Of a stretch of 64,000 nucleotides of DNA, positions 15,951 to 26,176 are shown piece by piece (the first letter of the stretch is position 1; every line of letters begins with the position of its first letter). The notes below the pieces were generated by a model. That model had not been told where the DNA came from, made no database searches, and worked only from the letters and a program-made list of their open reading frames with translations. The stretch comes from VFJZ01 sp046598415 (lineage in GTDB: Bacteria > Actinomycetota > Thermoleophilia > Gaiellales > F1-60-MAGs149). Where the stretch lies: NCBI GenBank assembly GCA_046598415.1, contig JBKJIG010000084.1, positions 1-64,000 on the forward strand. Direction: 5' to 3'. The position numbers and the translations under genes are program-made.

Positions 15951-16910
15951 GTGACGTTCGAGGTCGTGACGATGGGCGAGACGATGCTGCGGCTATCGCC
16001 GCCTGCACACGGCCGCCTCGAGCACACGGCAGCGCTCGACCTGCACGTCGGCGGCGCCGAGTCGAACGTCGCCGTCGCGCTGGCCCGCCTCGGCCGGCGC
16101 GCGGCCTGGGTGAGCGCGCTGCCCGACTCGCCGCTCGGGCGCCGCGTGTCCGGCGCCGTGGCCGCGGCCGGCGTCGACGTGAGCGGCGTCCGGTTCACGC
16201 CCGACGGCCGCGTGGGCCTGTACTTCGTCGAGTTCGGCGCCGCACCGCGCGCCACCGAGGTCTTCTACGACCGGGCCGAGAGCTCGTGCGCGCGGTCGCT
16301 CGAATGCGACCCCGCGCTGCTCGACGGCGCCAGGTTCGCCGTCCTGTCGGGCATCACGCTGGGTCTCTCCGAGCATGCCCGCGAGGCCGGGTTCGCCTTC
16401 ACCGCCGCTGCCCGCGCGGCGGGCGCCGAGGTCGTCGTCGACGTCAACTACCGCGCCCGGCTGTGGGGCCCCGACGCCGCCCGCGAGGCCACCGCGGCGC
16501 TGACGCGCGAGGCCGACATCGTGGTCTGCAGCGCCCGTGACGCGAGCGTCGTCTTCGGCCTGGCCGAGGGCGACGACCGGGTCACGGTCACCGGGTTCGC
16601 CGCCCGGTTCGCCCCGGGCGCCCGCCTCGTGTGCCTGACCTGCTCGGAGCGCGGCAGCATCGCGGTCGACCGTGGCGGCGCCGTCACGGCGCACCCCGCC
16701 GTCGCCGCCACCGTGATCGACCGGTTCGGAGCGGGCGACGCGTTCGTGGCCGGGGTCGTCGACTCGCTGCTCGCGGGTCTCGGCGTCGCCGATACGCTGG
16801 CCTTCGCGGCGCGGCTCGCCGCGCTCAAGTGCACGGTCGCGGGCGACATGTCGCTCGCCAGCCGCGCCGACGTCAACGCCCTCGCCTCGGGAGACCTGCT
16901 GCGCCGATGA
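15951..16910 (+). CDS. kdgK: PfkB-family sugar kinase, probable 2-keto-3-deoxygluconate kinase
   Basis: This 319-residue ribokinase-fold enzyme has the N-terminal glycine pair HVGGAESNVAVALARLG and the C-terminal anion-hole/catalytic motif DRFGAGDAF (catalytic Asp near 263). GTG 15951 was chosen because GGGAGGAG lies just before it and the protein then begins at the conserved VTMGE strand. It overlaps the next gene, a KDPG aldolase, by 4 bp (ATGA), so the natural reaction is ATP-dependent phosphorylation of KDG to KDPG. This is the lower end of uronate or Entner-Doudoroff-type sugar acid catabolism. Other PfkB substrates remain possible. Confidence 0.82.
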   Translation: MTFEVVTMGETMLRLSPPAHGRLEHTAALDLHVGGAESNVAVALARLGRRAAWVSALPDSPLGRRVSGAVAAAGVDVSGVRFTPDGRVGLYFVEFGAAPRATEVFYDRAESSCARSLECDPALLDGARFAVLSGITLGLSEHAREAGFAFTAAARAAGAEVVVDVNYRARLWGPDAAREATAALTREADIVVCSARDASVVFGLAEGDDRVTVTGFAARFAPGARLVCLTCSERGSIAVDRGGAVTAHPAVAATVIDRFGAGDAFVAGVVDSLLAGLGVADTLAFAARLAALKCTVAGDMSLASRADVNALASGDLLRR

Positions 16911-17518
16911 CCGCACCCGCCGACATCAAGGCCCGCATCGAGGCCGTGCGCCTTGTCGCCATCATCCGCACGGGCGACCTCGAGGAAGCCATCCGGATCG
17001 TCGACCAGCTGGTTGACATCGGCGTCACCGTCGTCGAGTTCAGCCTGTCGGGCGCCGCCGCCCTGCCGGCCCTGCGCGACGCCGCCGAACGTTACGGGTC
17101 GCGCCTGACGCTGGGCACCGGCACCGTGCTCGATCCCCGCGACGTCGAGCTGTCGGTGGCCGCCGGCGCGACGTTCCTGGTGGCGCCGAACGTCGACCCC
17201 GCGGTGTGCCGGGAGGCCGACCGCCTCGGTGTGCTGCACATCCCGGGCGCCCTGACGCCGACCGAGGTGGCGCTGGCCCTGCAGCTCGGGGCGCCGATCG
17301 TGAAGCTGTTCCCGGCCGCGCGCCTGGGGCCGGCCTACGTGCGCGACCTGCGCGGGCCGTTCCCGCACGTGCAGCTGCTCGCCACCGGCGGCGTCTCCGC
17401 CGACAACGCGGCCGAGTTCCTCGCCGCGGGATGCGTCGCCGTGGCCGCCGGGGGCGCACTCACCGACGGCGACTCGGAGGGCGCCCGCCGGCTCGTGCAC
17501 GCCAGCCGGCGGCCATGA
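16907..17518 (+). CDS. eda: KDPG/KHG aldolase (bifunctional 4-hydroxy-2-oxoglutarate/KDPG aldolase)
   Basis: This class I aldolase of 203 residues splits 2-keto-3-deoxy-6-phosphogluconate into pyruvate and glyceraldehyde 3-phosphate. The Schiff-base lysine is Lys133 in APIVKLFPA, the number I recall for E. coli Eda, and Glu44 in VVEFSLSG is the general acid/base. GTGTVLD and the phosphate-binding end LATGGV are also present. Translation is coupled to the kinase by a 4-bp overlap. The pair completes KDG catabolism, perhaps for uronates released by the GH4 enzyme, although they are 6 kb apart and not in one operon. Confidence 0.93.
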   Translation: MTAPADIKARIEAVRLVAIIRTGDLEEAIRIVDQLVDIGVTVVEFSLSGAAALPALRDAAERYGSRLTLGTGTVLDPRDVELSVAAGATFLVAPNVDPAVCREADRLGVLHIPGALTPTEVALALQLGAPIVKLFPAARLGPAYVRDLRGPFPHVQLLATGGVSADNAAEFLAAGCVAVAAGGALTDGDSEGARRLVHASRRP

Positions 17519-17543
17519 CGGTCAGCCCACGCCGAGTCGCACG

Positions 17544-18005
17544 CTACGAGAGGCGCGCCGCGCTGCGCAACTCGGCCTCGATGCTGGTCACCAGCGCGGC
17601 CACCTCGGCCGCCGGCGCCAGCGCATCGATCTTCGCGCCGAGCTGGTCGAGGTCGGCCTGCAACTTCGCGACGCCGTCTGGCGAGATCACGACCAGGTCG
17701 GGCTGCACGTGGGCGAACGTCTCCTGCACGCGCGCCAGCTGGTCCTTCGCGCCCTGCAGCTGCTCGGGCACGACGACCGCCCCGTCCTTGACGCCGATCG
17801 GGTACTCGACCGCGATCAGCGAGATGCCGTCGACGGCGGGGCGGATCGTGGACTGGACCCGCTTGAGGCCCTTGCCGAGGGAGGGCGACGCCTGTCCGGC
17901 CTGGCCGCCGAGGTAGCCGGCGACGCCGCCGATGACGAGGCCGACGACGAGCGCGATGGCGATGCGGCCCCACGACCGGCGGCCCGGGCTGCGGTACAGC
18001 GACAT
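17544..18005 (-). CDS. Single-pass membrane protein with glycine zipper, unknown function
   Basis: This 153-residue protein has a basic N-terminus, one transmembrane helix (about residues 15-40) rich in glycine (GLVIGGVAGYLGGQAGQ), and an extracytoplasmic or cytoplasmic domain with two amphipathic, coiled-coil-like helices (LQGAKDQLARVQETFAHVQ; LQADLDQLGAKIDAL). I know no family for it. Its ATG shares one base with the stop of the upstream hydantoinase/oxoprolinase gene (TGATG), so it is the last gene of the FTR1 operon. A role in anchoring or assembly of that system is a guess. Confidence 0.7.
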   Translation of the reverse strand: MSLYRSPGRRSWGRIAIALVVGLVIGGVAGYLGGQAGQASPSLGKGLKRVQSTIRPAVDGISLIAVEYPIGVKDGAVVVPEQLQGAKDQLARVQETFAHVQPDLVVISPDGVAKLQADLDQLGAKIDALAPAAEVAALVTSIEAELRSAARLS

Positions 18006-20121
18006 CAGCGCAGCACGGCCGCGACGGCCGGTCCCGGTCGATCGGCGAGAGCGGTCTCGGCCGCCTTCAGCACGTCCTCGGCGCGGCGCGCGTCGGAGAG
18101 GTCGAGGATGTTGGGGCCGCAGATCAGGATCACGCGCGGGATCATCGTGGCGATGCCGAGGTTGAGCGAGCCGGCACTGATCGCGTCGCGCAGCTTCGCG
18201 ATCAGCGCGCCGGCGTCGTCGGAGATGACCGACCGCGTCTGCTCGGCGAACGAGATCGCCCCGCGCAGGTCGACGACCGAGACGGCGCCGTCCTCGGGCC
18301 CCGCGAAGATGCGGTAGTAGTCGGTCACGGCGACCAGGCGCAGCGCGGCCGGGTCGCAGTGGAGCGCCTCGGCGGCGGCGTCGGCGAGCTCGTCGTCACC
18401 GCACTGCAGCGCGCTCGAGGCGCCGGCCTGCAGCGCGACGGCACCGGTGGCGACGGCGCGCTGCTCGCCGGTGCGCGGATCGAAGCTGGTCTCGACCGAG
18501 ATGGTGGCCGCGGCGGCGCCGGCGGCGATGCAGGCGAGCTCGGCGTCGCGCGCGACGCGCAGCGCCGTGCCCGCCGCGGTCGACGTGCGCACCGCCTCGG
18601 CGCGCACCAGCGACAGCGCCGCACCGATCGACGACAGCACCTCGGGGTGGTCGGGCACCAGCAGCGGCCGGCCGATCCGTCGTGCCACCTCGGCGCCGAG
18701 GACGGCGCCGGCACCGCCCAGCGCGACCACCGGCGCGTCGCGCGGCAGGTCGTAGGCGCGGGCGGCCTGGTTGACGGCCTCGGCGATCTTGGACACGGCG
18801 CCGTCGAGCACGGCCTGCGCGGTAGAGACCGGGTCGGCTCGCAGGTGGGCGGCGAGAATGGCGAACCCGGCCAGCGCGGCCCCGCGGTTGCCGGCGGCGT
18901 AGCTGCCCTCGGGCACGAGCCCGAGCGCGTTCGCGGCGCAGGTGGCGGTGAGCGCGTAGCGGTCGTCGCCGGCGCGCAGCGTGACGTAGCTCTCGAGGTC
19001 GCCGGGGCGCGGCGCGATCAGCTCGACGCGGGCGCCGGCCAGCGCCTCGGGGGTCGCGAAGCAGGCGTACGGCAGACCCGCGACGTGCGCGCTGCGGGGC
19101 CCGACCTCGGTCACCTTGCGACGGCCCACCCGCGCCATGCTGCCACCGGCGGCGCCGACCACCCAGCTGTCGATGGCCCGGATGGCGGTCGGCCGGCCCA
19201 TCACGCGCAGCGAGCGCAGGACGGTGCGGCCGTCGCGGACGACGGAGATGTTGGAGCTCGTGCCGCCGCACTCGACCACCAGACCCGCGCGCAGCGAGAG
19301 CTGGTGCAGCGCCGCGGCCACACCGGCGGCGGGCCCGGAGCCGATCGTCATGGTCGGCGCGGTGCGGAATGCGTCGAGGTTCATGGCGCCGCCGTCGCCG
19401 CGCAGCACCAGCAGCGGCGCGTCGAGGCCGGCGTCGGCGAGCGCCTGCTCGACGATGGCCGCGGTGCGCTGCACGAGCGGCAGGATGCTGGCGTTGATGG
19501 CCGCGGTCACCGTGCGGGTCTCGAGGCCGTAGGTGCCCGTCAGCTCGTGTCCGGCGCACGTGGCGAGCCCGCGGGAACGGGCGCGCTGGGCGACCAGCTC
19601 CTCGTGCTCGGGCGTGTCAACCGAGAAGGCGGCGCTGACCGCGAGCGCCTGGCAGCCGAGCTGCACGAGCTGGTCGATGGCGGCGTCGACCGCCGCCACC
19701 GCGAGGCCGCCGGTGGCGTCGATGAAGGCGTGCTCGGTGCGCAGCTTGCGGCCGGGCGCCAGCGCCAGCTCGCCGACCCGGGTGCGCTGCCGTGCGCGCT
19801 TGACGTCGGGGGCCGCGCCGATGCCGATCACGCCGACCGGCGCGACATCGCCCTCGAGCAGCGCGTTCATGGCCTGCGTGGTCGAGAAGGCGACCAGCTC
19901 GATCGAGCGCCCGTCACCGAGCCGCTCGACCAGCATCCGGACGACGGCGGCGACGCCCTCGCTGACGCCGCCCGGCGCGTGATGCGTGGTCGGGTGCACC
20001 GCCTCGGCCAGCGGGTGCGCGTCACCCGGGACGATCGCGATGGCCTTCGTGAACGTGCCGCCGACATCGATGCCGACGCGCACCGCGCGCCGCGGGGCCG
20101 TCGACGGATCGCCGGCCGGGC

Positions 20122-20125
<4 letters not shown>
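18005..20125 (-). CDS. Hydantoinase/oxoprolinase family ATPase (HyuA-like)
   Basis: This 706-residue member of the actin-fold hydantoinase A/oxoprolinase/acetone carboxylase family has an N-terminal phosphate loop VGIDVGGTFTKA and central motifs LRGDGGAMNL and IGSGPAAGV. A second nucleotide-site strand reads VVALGGAGAVLGAEVARRIG. Relatives hydrolyse ATP to activate cyclic amides or ketones and normally need a B subunit, which is not seen here. The GTG at 20125 overlaps the FTR1 stop by 4 bp, fixing the start. An ATPase of this type inside an iron-permease operon is unusual. The substrate is unknown. Confidence 0.8.
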
Positions 20126-21402
<1,277 letters not shown>

Positions 21403-21406
21403 CCGG

Positions 21407-21829
21407 TCAGCCCTGGGCCGCGGCGACGTAGGTGTTGATGGCGGTCGTGATCGCGGCAGCGCCGGCGGCGGCCTTGGTGGCGTCGCCGCTCTCGAGCTGG
21501 GCCATGGCGTCCTCGATGGCGATGTACGCGTCGGGGTCGTTGGCCTTCACGCGGTCCTCGACCGGCGCCCAGTGGGGCTCGAGGCCCGCGGCCGCGGTCG
21601 TGCCGGCCGCGGCGTCGGTGGCGGTCTTCGCGGCCACGTCGGCGGCGACGGTCACCATCCGGGCCAGGCCCGCGGCGACGTCGGCGTCGCTGACGTCGCC
21701 GGCGGGTGCCGCGGCGTCGGTCGACGCCGACGCGGGCGTCGTGTGATCGGAGCTGCCGCCGCCACATCCTGCGGCGAGCAGTGCGAACGCGGCGAGCAGC
21801 AGCACCGCGGATCGTCCAAGCTTGGTCAT
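21407..21829 (-). CDS. Lipoprotein of the FTR1 iron-uptake operon
   Basis: This 140-residue protein has a clear lipobox (LLAAGCGGGSS), a low-complexity Thr/Ser/Ala linker, and a small helical domain containing EPHWAPVEDRVKANDPDAYI. The HWxPVED-type segment recalls the acidic/histidine motifs of periplasmic EfeO and imelysin-like iron binders, but the domain is much shorter than EfeO. As first gene of an iron-box-controlled operon with an FTR1 permease, it probably hands iron to the channel. I infer the role from context. Confidence 0.75.
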   Translation of the reverse strand: MTKLGRSAVLLLAAFALLAAGCGGGSSDHTTPASASTDAAAPAGDVSDADVAAGLARMVTVAADVAAKTATDAAAGTTAAAGLEPHWAPVEDRVKANDPDAYIAIEDAMAQLESGDATKAAAGAAAITTAINTYVAAAQG

Positions 21830-21869
21830 TCGGATTCCCCCTCTCGCCGCTCACGTCATCCGGAGACGA

Positions 21870-21888
21870 CGTAGTTAGGCTCCCCTAT
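21870..21888 (-). promoter_or_regulatory. DtxR/IdeR-like iron box, proximal
   Basis: On the minus strand the 19-mer ATAGGGGAGCCTAACTACG matches the recalled consensus TTAGGTTAGCCTAACCTAA at 13 of 19 positions, including the AGG and AGCCTAAC cores. It lies about 40 bp before the lipoprotein ATG, within the expected promoter. Confidence 0.6.
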
Positions 21889-21906
21889 GTATCAACGCGA
21901 CGGAGC

Positions 21907-21925
21907 GTAACTTAGGGCAGCCTAC
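21907..21925 (-). promoter_or_regulatory. DtxR/IdeR-like iron box, distal
   Basis: The minus-strand 19-mer GTAGGCTGCCCTAAGTTAC matches the IdeR consensus at about 12 of 19 positions. It is centred 37 bp upstream of the first box, so two repressor dimer pairs could bind on one side of the helix region. It supports iron-dependent control of the FTR1 operon. Confidence 0.5.
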
Positions 21926-22027
21926 ATCGCAACGGGCAGGTGCGCCGCAAACCCTGTCATGCGGTCCTCGCCGGCTCCGCGGCGCCCGGTGGAGGGGTCG
22001 ACTTTGCACCCCGCCGACCGGCACCGT

Positions 22028-22039
22028 AATGTATGCAAT
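22028..22039. promoter_or_regulatory. Candidate GntR-type operator upstream of the B12-protein operon
   Basis: AATGTATGCAAT is an imperfect palindrome of the TTGTATACAA type often bound by FCD-subfamily GntR regulators. It lies 25 bp before the GTG start of the operon whose third gene is such a regulator. Autoregulation is inferred. Confidence 0.35.
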
Positions 22040-22063
22040 CGTGTCCACAGCTTGGGAGGGTCC

Positions 22064-23770
22064 GTGAGCCGCCGCAACCTGTCAGAGATGACGCCGGGAG
22101 CCCAGCTGCTCGCGCAGGGTGGGAGCGCCGCGCCCGAGCGCATCCACCAGACCGCCTACATGCGCCGTTTCGACGCATGGTCGGAGGCCGAGGTGAAACA
22201 ACGCGCGCGGGATCAGGGCCGCGTGATGTACCACATCCAGATCGGCTCGACCGACTGGGCGGCGACCGCCGCGGTGCTGGAGGAGGTCGAGAGCGGGCTG
22301 GCCGAGGTCGGCATGTCGTGCGACCGGTTCGGGCTGACCCTGTCGCGCGCGATGAGCGTCGCCGAGTCGGACCGCGGGCGCCTCCACAAGGAGACCGGGC
22401 CTGAGCTGAAGCCGTCGGAGTGGCACAAGCTGGGCGAGGCCGCGGCCATCCAGCCGCACCTCGGCGACTTCATGATCGGCACGCCCGCCGGGTTCGCGAA
22501 CTCGCTGGCGGCGCTCACCGCCGGCGTCACCACGATCGGCAACCTGGGCCAGTACTCGGCCTTCGAGCTGCCGGGCGGCCAGGACGACATCCAGGTGACG
22601 GAGGAGGCGATCCGCGCGATCGGTCTGCTGGCGGCGTGCCGCGAGCGTGGCGGCCTCGTGCACTCCTACCTCGAGGACGGCGTCGCGATGCAGGCCTCGC
22701 ACTACGGCAGCTACGTCGGCTGGGCGGCGCTCGAGGTGTACGTCGTGGAGGTGCTGTGCGGCGCGCGGCTGGCGCACTCCTACGGCGGCCTGATCGACGT
22801 GCCGTGGCATCGCGCCGCGATCCATCTGGCGCTCGACGACCTGCACGGCCGCGATTCGATCGGCTCGATGGTCTACGGCAACACGGTCGACATGCGGCCC
22901 CGCGACCAGGCGCACAACCTGGCCGTGCTGTCGACCTCGCTGCTCGTCGACATCGCCTGTCAGCTGCGCCGTCCGACCGGCCACGCCGTGCACGCCGTGC
23001 CGCTGACCGAGGCGGAGCGCATCCCGAGCGCCGCCGAGAACGTCGAGGTGCAGGTGATCGCGCACGAGCTGGAGCGCGAGGCGCGCCGGTCGGGCGACCT
23101 GTTCGACTGGCGCCGCCTGGAGCGCCTCGGCGCGGACCTGGCGGAGTACGGCGAGCGGTTCCGCGACCGCGCGCTCGGCTGCCTGCGCGAGGACGGCGTC
23201 GACGTCACCGACCCGGCGCGGGTGCTGCTGGCGATGCGACGCCTCGGCATGGGCGGCCTCGAGCAACGCGTCGATTTGACGCCGCCGGCCGCGATCGGCC
23301 GGCTGGAGCCGTGGAAGGCGGGCTTGATGAGCCGGGTCGGCGACCGCCTCGACAGCGCTCTGCCCCGCCTCGACGGCATGCGCATCGTGCTGGCCGTGCT
23401 GGACGTGCACGACGTCGTGCGCGACGCGCTCGCCCTGGCGCTGCCCCGGGCGGGCAGCGAGGTGATCCTGCTGCCCACCGACGTCACGCCCTCGGCCATC
23501 GCCGAGGTGGCCGTGGCCGAGGACGCCGACGTGATCATGCTCGGCACCTACAACGGCGCCGCGCTGTCGATCGGCCGCGAGCTGCGCGCCGCCATCGACG
23601 CGGCCGGCTTCGAGGGGCAGGTGATCGTCGGCGGCCGGCTGAACGAGGACGAGGGCGGCGATCTGCCGGTCGACGTCAGCGCCGAGCTCGCCGCGCTCGG
23701 GTTCGCGCCGGCGCTCGAGGTCGAGGACGCTGCCCGGCTGCTGGGCGCGACCGCCGTCCGGGGAGGCTGA
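22064..23770 (+). CDS. Cobalamin-binding, glutamate-mutase-like protein (catalytic barrel plus B12 domain)
   Basis: This 568-residue protein has two parts. Residues ~1-420 look like the TIM-barrel catalytic chain of coenzyme-B12 mutases of the glutamate/methylaspartate type (segments IGTPAGFANSLAALTAGVTT, TIGNLGQYSAF, GLIDVPWHRAAIH). Residues ~440-568 form a B12-binding domain: LDVHDVVRDALALAL takes the place of DxHxxG (Asp and the axial His kept, Gly replaced by Val), with IMLGTYNGAAL and IVGGRLNEDEGG following. The GTG at 22064 is preceded by GGGAGGG. Fusion of the two domains in one chain is unlike the two-subunit glutamate mutase. The substrate is unknown; a Rieske oxygenase follows 3 bp later. 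Confidence 0.7.
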   Translation: MSRRNLSEMTPGAQLLAQGGSAAPERIHQTAYMRRFDAWSEAEVKQRARDQGRVMYHIQIGSTDWAATAAVLEEVESGLAEVGMSCDRFGLTLSRAMSVAESDRGRLHKETGPELKPSEWHKLGEAAAIQPHLGDFMIGTPAGFANSLAALTAGVTTIGNLGQYSAFELPGGQDDIQVTEEAIRAIGLLAACRERGGLVHSYLEDGVAMQASHYGSYVGWAALEVYVVEVLCGARLAHSYGGLIDVPWHRAAIHLALDDLHGRDSIGSMVYGNTVDMRPRDQAHNLAVLSTSLLVDIACQLRRPTGHAVHAVPLTEAERIPSAAENVEVQVIAHELEREARRSGDLFDWRRLERLGADLAEYGERFRDRALGCLREDGVDVTDPARVLLAMRRLGMGGLEQRVDLTPPAAIGRLEPWKAGLMSRVGDRLDSALPRLDGMRIVLAVLDVHDVVRDALALALPRAGSEVILLPTDVTPSAIAEVAVAEDADVIMLGTYNGAALSIGRELRAAIDAAGFEGQVIVGGRLNEDEGGDLPVDVSAELAALGFAPALEVEDAARLLGATAVRGG

Positions 23771-23773
23771 CGT

Positions 23774-24910
23774 ATGGCCGCCGAGGCCGGGCAACTCGCG
23801 TTTCCAGCGTCGCTCGGGGGCGGCTGGTACACCGATCCAGCCACCTTCGCCGCCGAGCAGCGCGCCATCTACGGCAGCCGCTGGGTGTGCGTCGGCCGCT
23901 GCGACGACATCGCCGCGACCGGCTCGTTCATCGTCCGCGAGGTCGGCGGCGAGAGCATCGTCGTGCTCCGCACCGAGGCCGGATCCGCGGTCGCGTACTA
24001 CAACGTCTGCCGTCACCGCGGCGCCCGCCTTCTGACCGAGCCCGAAGGCGTCTGCACGGGCGTCATCCGCTGTCCGTACCACGCGTGGGCCTACGGCCTC
24101 GACGGGTCGCTACGGGCCGCGCCGAACATGCCCGACTGGCGCCGCGAGCGCTGGCAGAACCTCAGCCTGCACCCGATCGCGATCGAGGAGCGGCTCGGCT
24201 GCCTCTGGGTCAACATGGCTGACGAGCCCGGCTCGTGGGACGACGACATCGGCAGCCAGATCCGCACCCGGATGGGCTCTGACGCGTTCATGGCGACGTG
24301 GGGAATGGAGACGCTCGTCACCGGCACGCGCCGGGTGTACGAGGCGGCCTGCAACTGGAAGCTGATCGTTGAGAACTTCAGCGAGTGCTACCACTGCCCA
24401 TCGGTCCATCCCGAGCTGACGACGGTGCTGCCGGAGTTCAAGCGCGGGCAGGGGACGCTTCACCAGGCCGGCTATGGCGCCGACTACGGCGAGGGCATCG
24501 GCGGGTTTACGTTCGACGGCCGCGGGGGTCTGCCGCCGCTGCCCGGCCTGTCCGAGGAGGACGGCCGGCGCTACTACGGCCTCGTCCTGACGCCGAACGT
24601 GTTCCTCAACCTGGTCGGCGACCACGTGATCCTGCACTGGCTCGAGCCGCTGGCCGCCGACCGCACGCGGATCGTCTGCCTGTGGCTGTTCGCGCGCAAT
24701 GTGATCGAGGCCGGCTCCGACATCGAGCCGTCGGTCGAGCTGTTCCACCGCACCAATCTGCAGGACTTCGCGATCTGCGAGCAGTGCCAGCTCGGCATGG
24801 GCAGCCGTTCGTTCGCCCGCGGCGGCAACCTGGTACCGAGCGAGGTGCAGCTGCGCGACTTCCACGCCGAGGTGCGGGCCGCGGTCGGCGCCGACGGGCC
24901 GCGGACATGA
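23774..24910 (+). CDS. Rieske non-heme iron oxygenase, alpha subunit
   Basis: This 378-residue aromatic-ring-hydroxylating oxygenase family protein has Rieske ligands Cys79-x-His81 and Cys100-x2-His103 (VCRHRGARL, RCPYHAW), and mononuclear iron ligands in ENFSECYHCPSVHPE (His207, His212), with an Asp expected in NLQDFAICEQ. Such enzymes hydroxylate or demethylate aromatics, quaternary amines or related compounds using electrons from a separate reductase, which is not encoded nearby. It follows the B12 protein by 3 bp and overlaps the GntR gene by 4 bp, so the three are one operon. The choline/carnitine-type and aromatic-type branches cannot be told apart here. Confidence 0.88.
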   Translation: MAAEAGQLAFPASLGGGWYTDPATFAAEQRAIYGSRWVCVGRCDDIAATGSFIVREVGGESIVVLRTEAGSAVAYYNVCRHRGARLLTEPEGVCTGVIRCPYHAWAYGLDGSLRAAPNMPDWRRERWQNLSLHPIAIEERLGCLWVNMADEPGSWDDDIGSQIRTRMGSDAFMATWGMETLVTGTRRVYEAACNWKLIVENFSECYHCPSVHPELTTVLPEFKRGQGTLHQAGYGADYGEGIGGFTFDGRGGLPPLPGLSEEDGRRYYGLVLTPNVFLNLVGDHVILHWLEPLAADRTRIVCLWLFARNVIEAGSDIEPSVELFHRTNLQDFAICEQCQLGMGSRSFARGGNLVPSEVQLRDFHAEVRAAVGADGPRT

Positions 24911-25575
24911 GCACCGTCGTGTCGGCCGATCGGGCCACCGACCTGACGCGGGAGGCGGTCGAGGCGCTGCGCGAGATGATCGTCCGGCGCCAGCTGGCGC
25001 CCGGCGCGCAGATTCGCCAGGTCGAGCTGGCGAGCCGCCTCGGCCTGTCGCGCAGCCCGCTGCGCCAGGCGCTGAGCGCTCTCGAGACCGAGGGACTCGT
25101 CACGCACGAGCAGCAGCGCGGGTACTTCGTCGCGCGGATGGGCGTCGATCACCTGTCCCAGATCTACCGCATGCGGGAGCTGCTCGAGACCGAGCTGCTA
25201 CGCACCGTCCGGGTGCCGGAGGCGCCCGGGCTGGCGCGGCTCGCCGCCCGCAACGACGGGGTCGCCGCCGCCATGGCCGACGGCGACGTGGCCGGCATGC
25301 TGGTCGCCAACCGCGCCTTCCACTTCGGCCTCTTCGAGCTGTCGCCGCTCGGTGCCATCCGCCAGGACGTCGAGCGGCTCTGGAACACGTCGGAGCCGTA
25401 CCGCGCCACCTACCTGTGGCTGCCCACCACGCGGCGGCGGATCATCCGCGAGCACGAGCAGATGCTCGCGGCGCTGGCCCGCGGCGACGTCGCGAGGCTG
25501 GTTCAGCTCGCCGACCGCCACCGCAACGCGGCCCGTGCGGCGGTGACCGAGCTGCTCGCGGTCGAGGCGTTCTAG
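24907..25575 (+). CDS. GntR-family transcriptional regulator, FCD subfamily
   Basis: This 222-residue regulator has a winged helix (residues ~10-75; LAPGAQIRQVELASRLGLSR, SPLRQALSALETEGLV) and an all-helical FCD ligand domain with metal/ligand-type residues NRAFHFGLFEL and REHEQMLAALARGD. Its ATG overlaps the Rieske gene by 4 bp. Position as the last gene of the operon, and a palindrome near 22030, suggest autoregulation in response to a pathway carboxylate. Confidence 0.9.
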   Translation: MSTVVSADRATDLTREAVEALREMIVRRQLAPGAQIRQVELASRLGLSRSPLRQALSALETEGLVTHEQQRGYFVARMGVDHLSQIYRMRELLETELLRTVRVPEAPGLARLAARNDGVAAAMADGDVAGMLVANRAFHFGLFELSPLGAIRQDVERLWNTSEPYRATYLWLPTTRRRIIREHEQMLAALARGDVARLVQLADRHRNAARAAVTELLAVEAF

Positions 25576-25688
25576 CCCCCTCCACGCTACGCCGACCATC
25601 CGTGTCCAAAGGCGCACGCATCGCGACGACTCGCGCGCGAACCGCACGTGTCGCGCGATCCGCGCGCCTTCCGCGCGCCTTCCATGTT

Positions 25689-25729
25689 GGGGTCAGACCC
25701 CAATTCGGGCGTTTTCGGGGTCTGACCCC
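25689..25729. repeat. Dispersed intergenic palindromic repeat, copy 3
   Basis: GGGGTCAGACCCC (25689-25701) and GGGGTCTGACCCC (25717-25729) flank a 15-bp spacer; the outer match is less perfect than in copies 1 and 4. The upstream flank (GCGCGCCTTCC) resembles the outer flank of copies 1 and 4. The 201-bp gap 25576-25776 separates convergent genes and holds nothing else recognisable. Confidence 0.85.
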
Positions 25730-25776
25730 GGCACGGGACCCGCGCCAAATCGCGCGGGAGTGTCACGGCCGGCGGA

Positions 25777-26166
25777 TCAGCCGGACAGGCGGGCGCGGAA
25801 GTCCGAGGGCAGCGGGACCGCCGCCGTGCCGGCGTCGTCGACGTGCACGAGGACCGAGTTGTTCGTCGCGACGACCGCGTCCTCGGCACCCGCCGTCAGC
25901 GTCTCCCGAAGGCGGATGCTCGTCGTGCCGAGGCCGTCCAGCTCGATCGCGACCCGCACCGATCCGAGCGCCGGATCGATGTCCGACGCGTAGGCGATGT
26001 CGATGGCGCGCACGAGGTACGACAGCGCCGCCCCGGGGGTGCCGCCGACGATCTCGAGCCACTCGTCCCGCGCCTCCTCGAAGTACAGCACGACGGAGGC
26101 GCGGGCAACCTGGCCGGTGGCGTCCACGTCGCGCGCGCGGATGCCGACCTCTTTCACATGACGCAT
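25777..26166 (-). CDS. Hotdog-fold acyl-CoA thioesterase (4-hydroxybenzoyl-CoA thioesterase family)
   Basis: This 129-residue single-hotdog protein has the family opening RARDVDATGQVARASVVLYF followed by EEARDEW, the usual catalytic region (an Asp/Glu near residue 14-35). It would hydrolyse an acyl-CoA ester to free acid and CoA. It is the last gene of a four-gene operon (CoA ligase, TetR, HpaB/AbfD-like enzyme, thioesterase) and starts 10 bp after the preceding stop. Together the genes suggest activation of an acid to its CoA ester, modification, and release. Confidence 0.8.
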   Translation of the reverse strand: MRHVKEVGIRARDVDATGQVARASVVLYFEEARDEWLEIVGGTPGAALSYLVRAIDIAYASDIDPALGSVRVAIELDGLGTTSIRLRETLTAGAEDAVVATNNSVLVHVDDAGTAAVPLPSDFRARLSG

Positions 26167-26176
26167 GGGCCGAACG

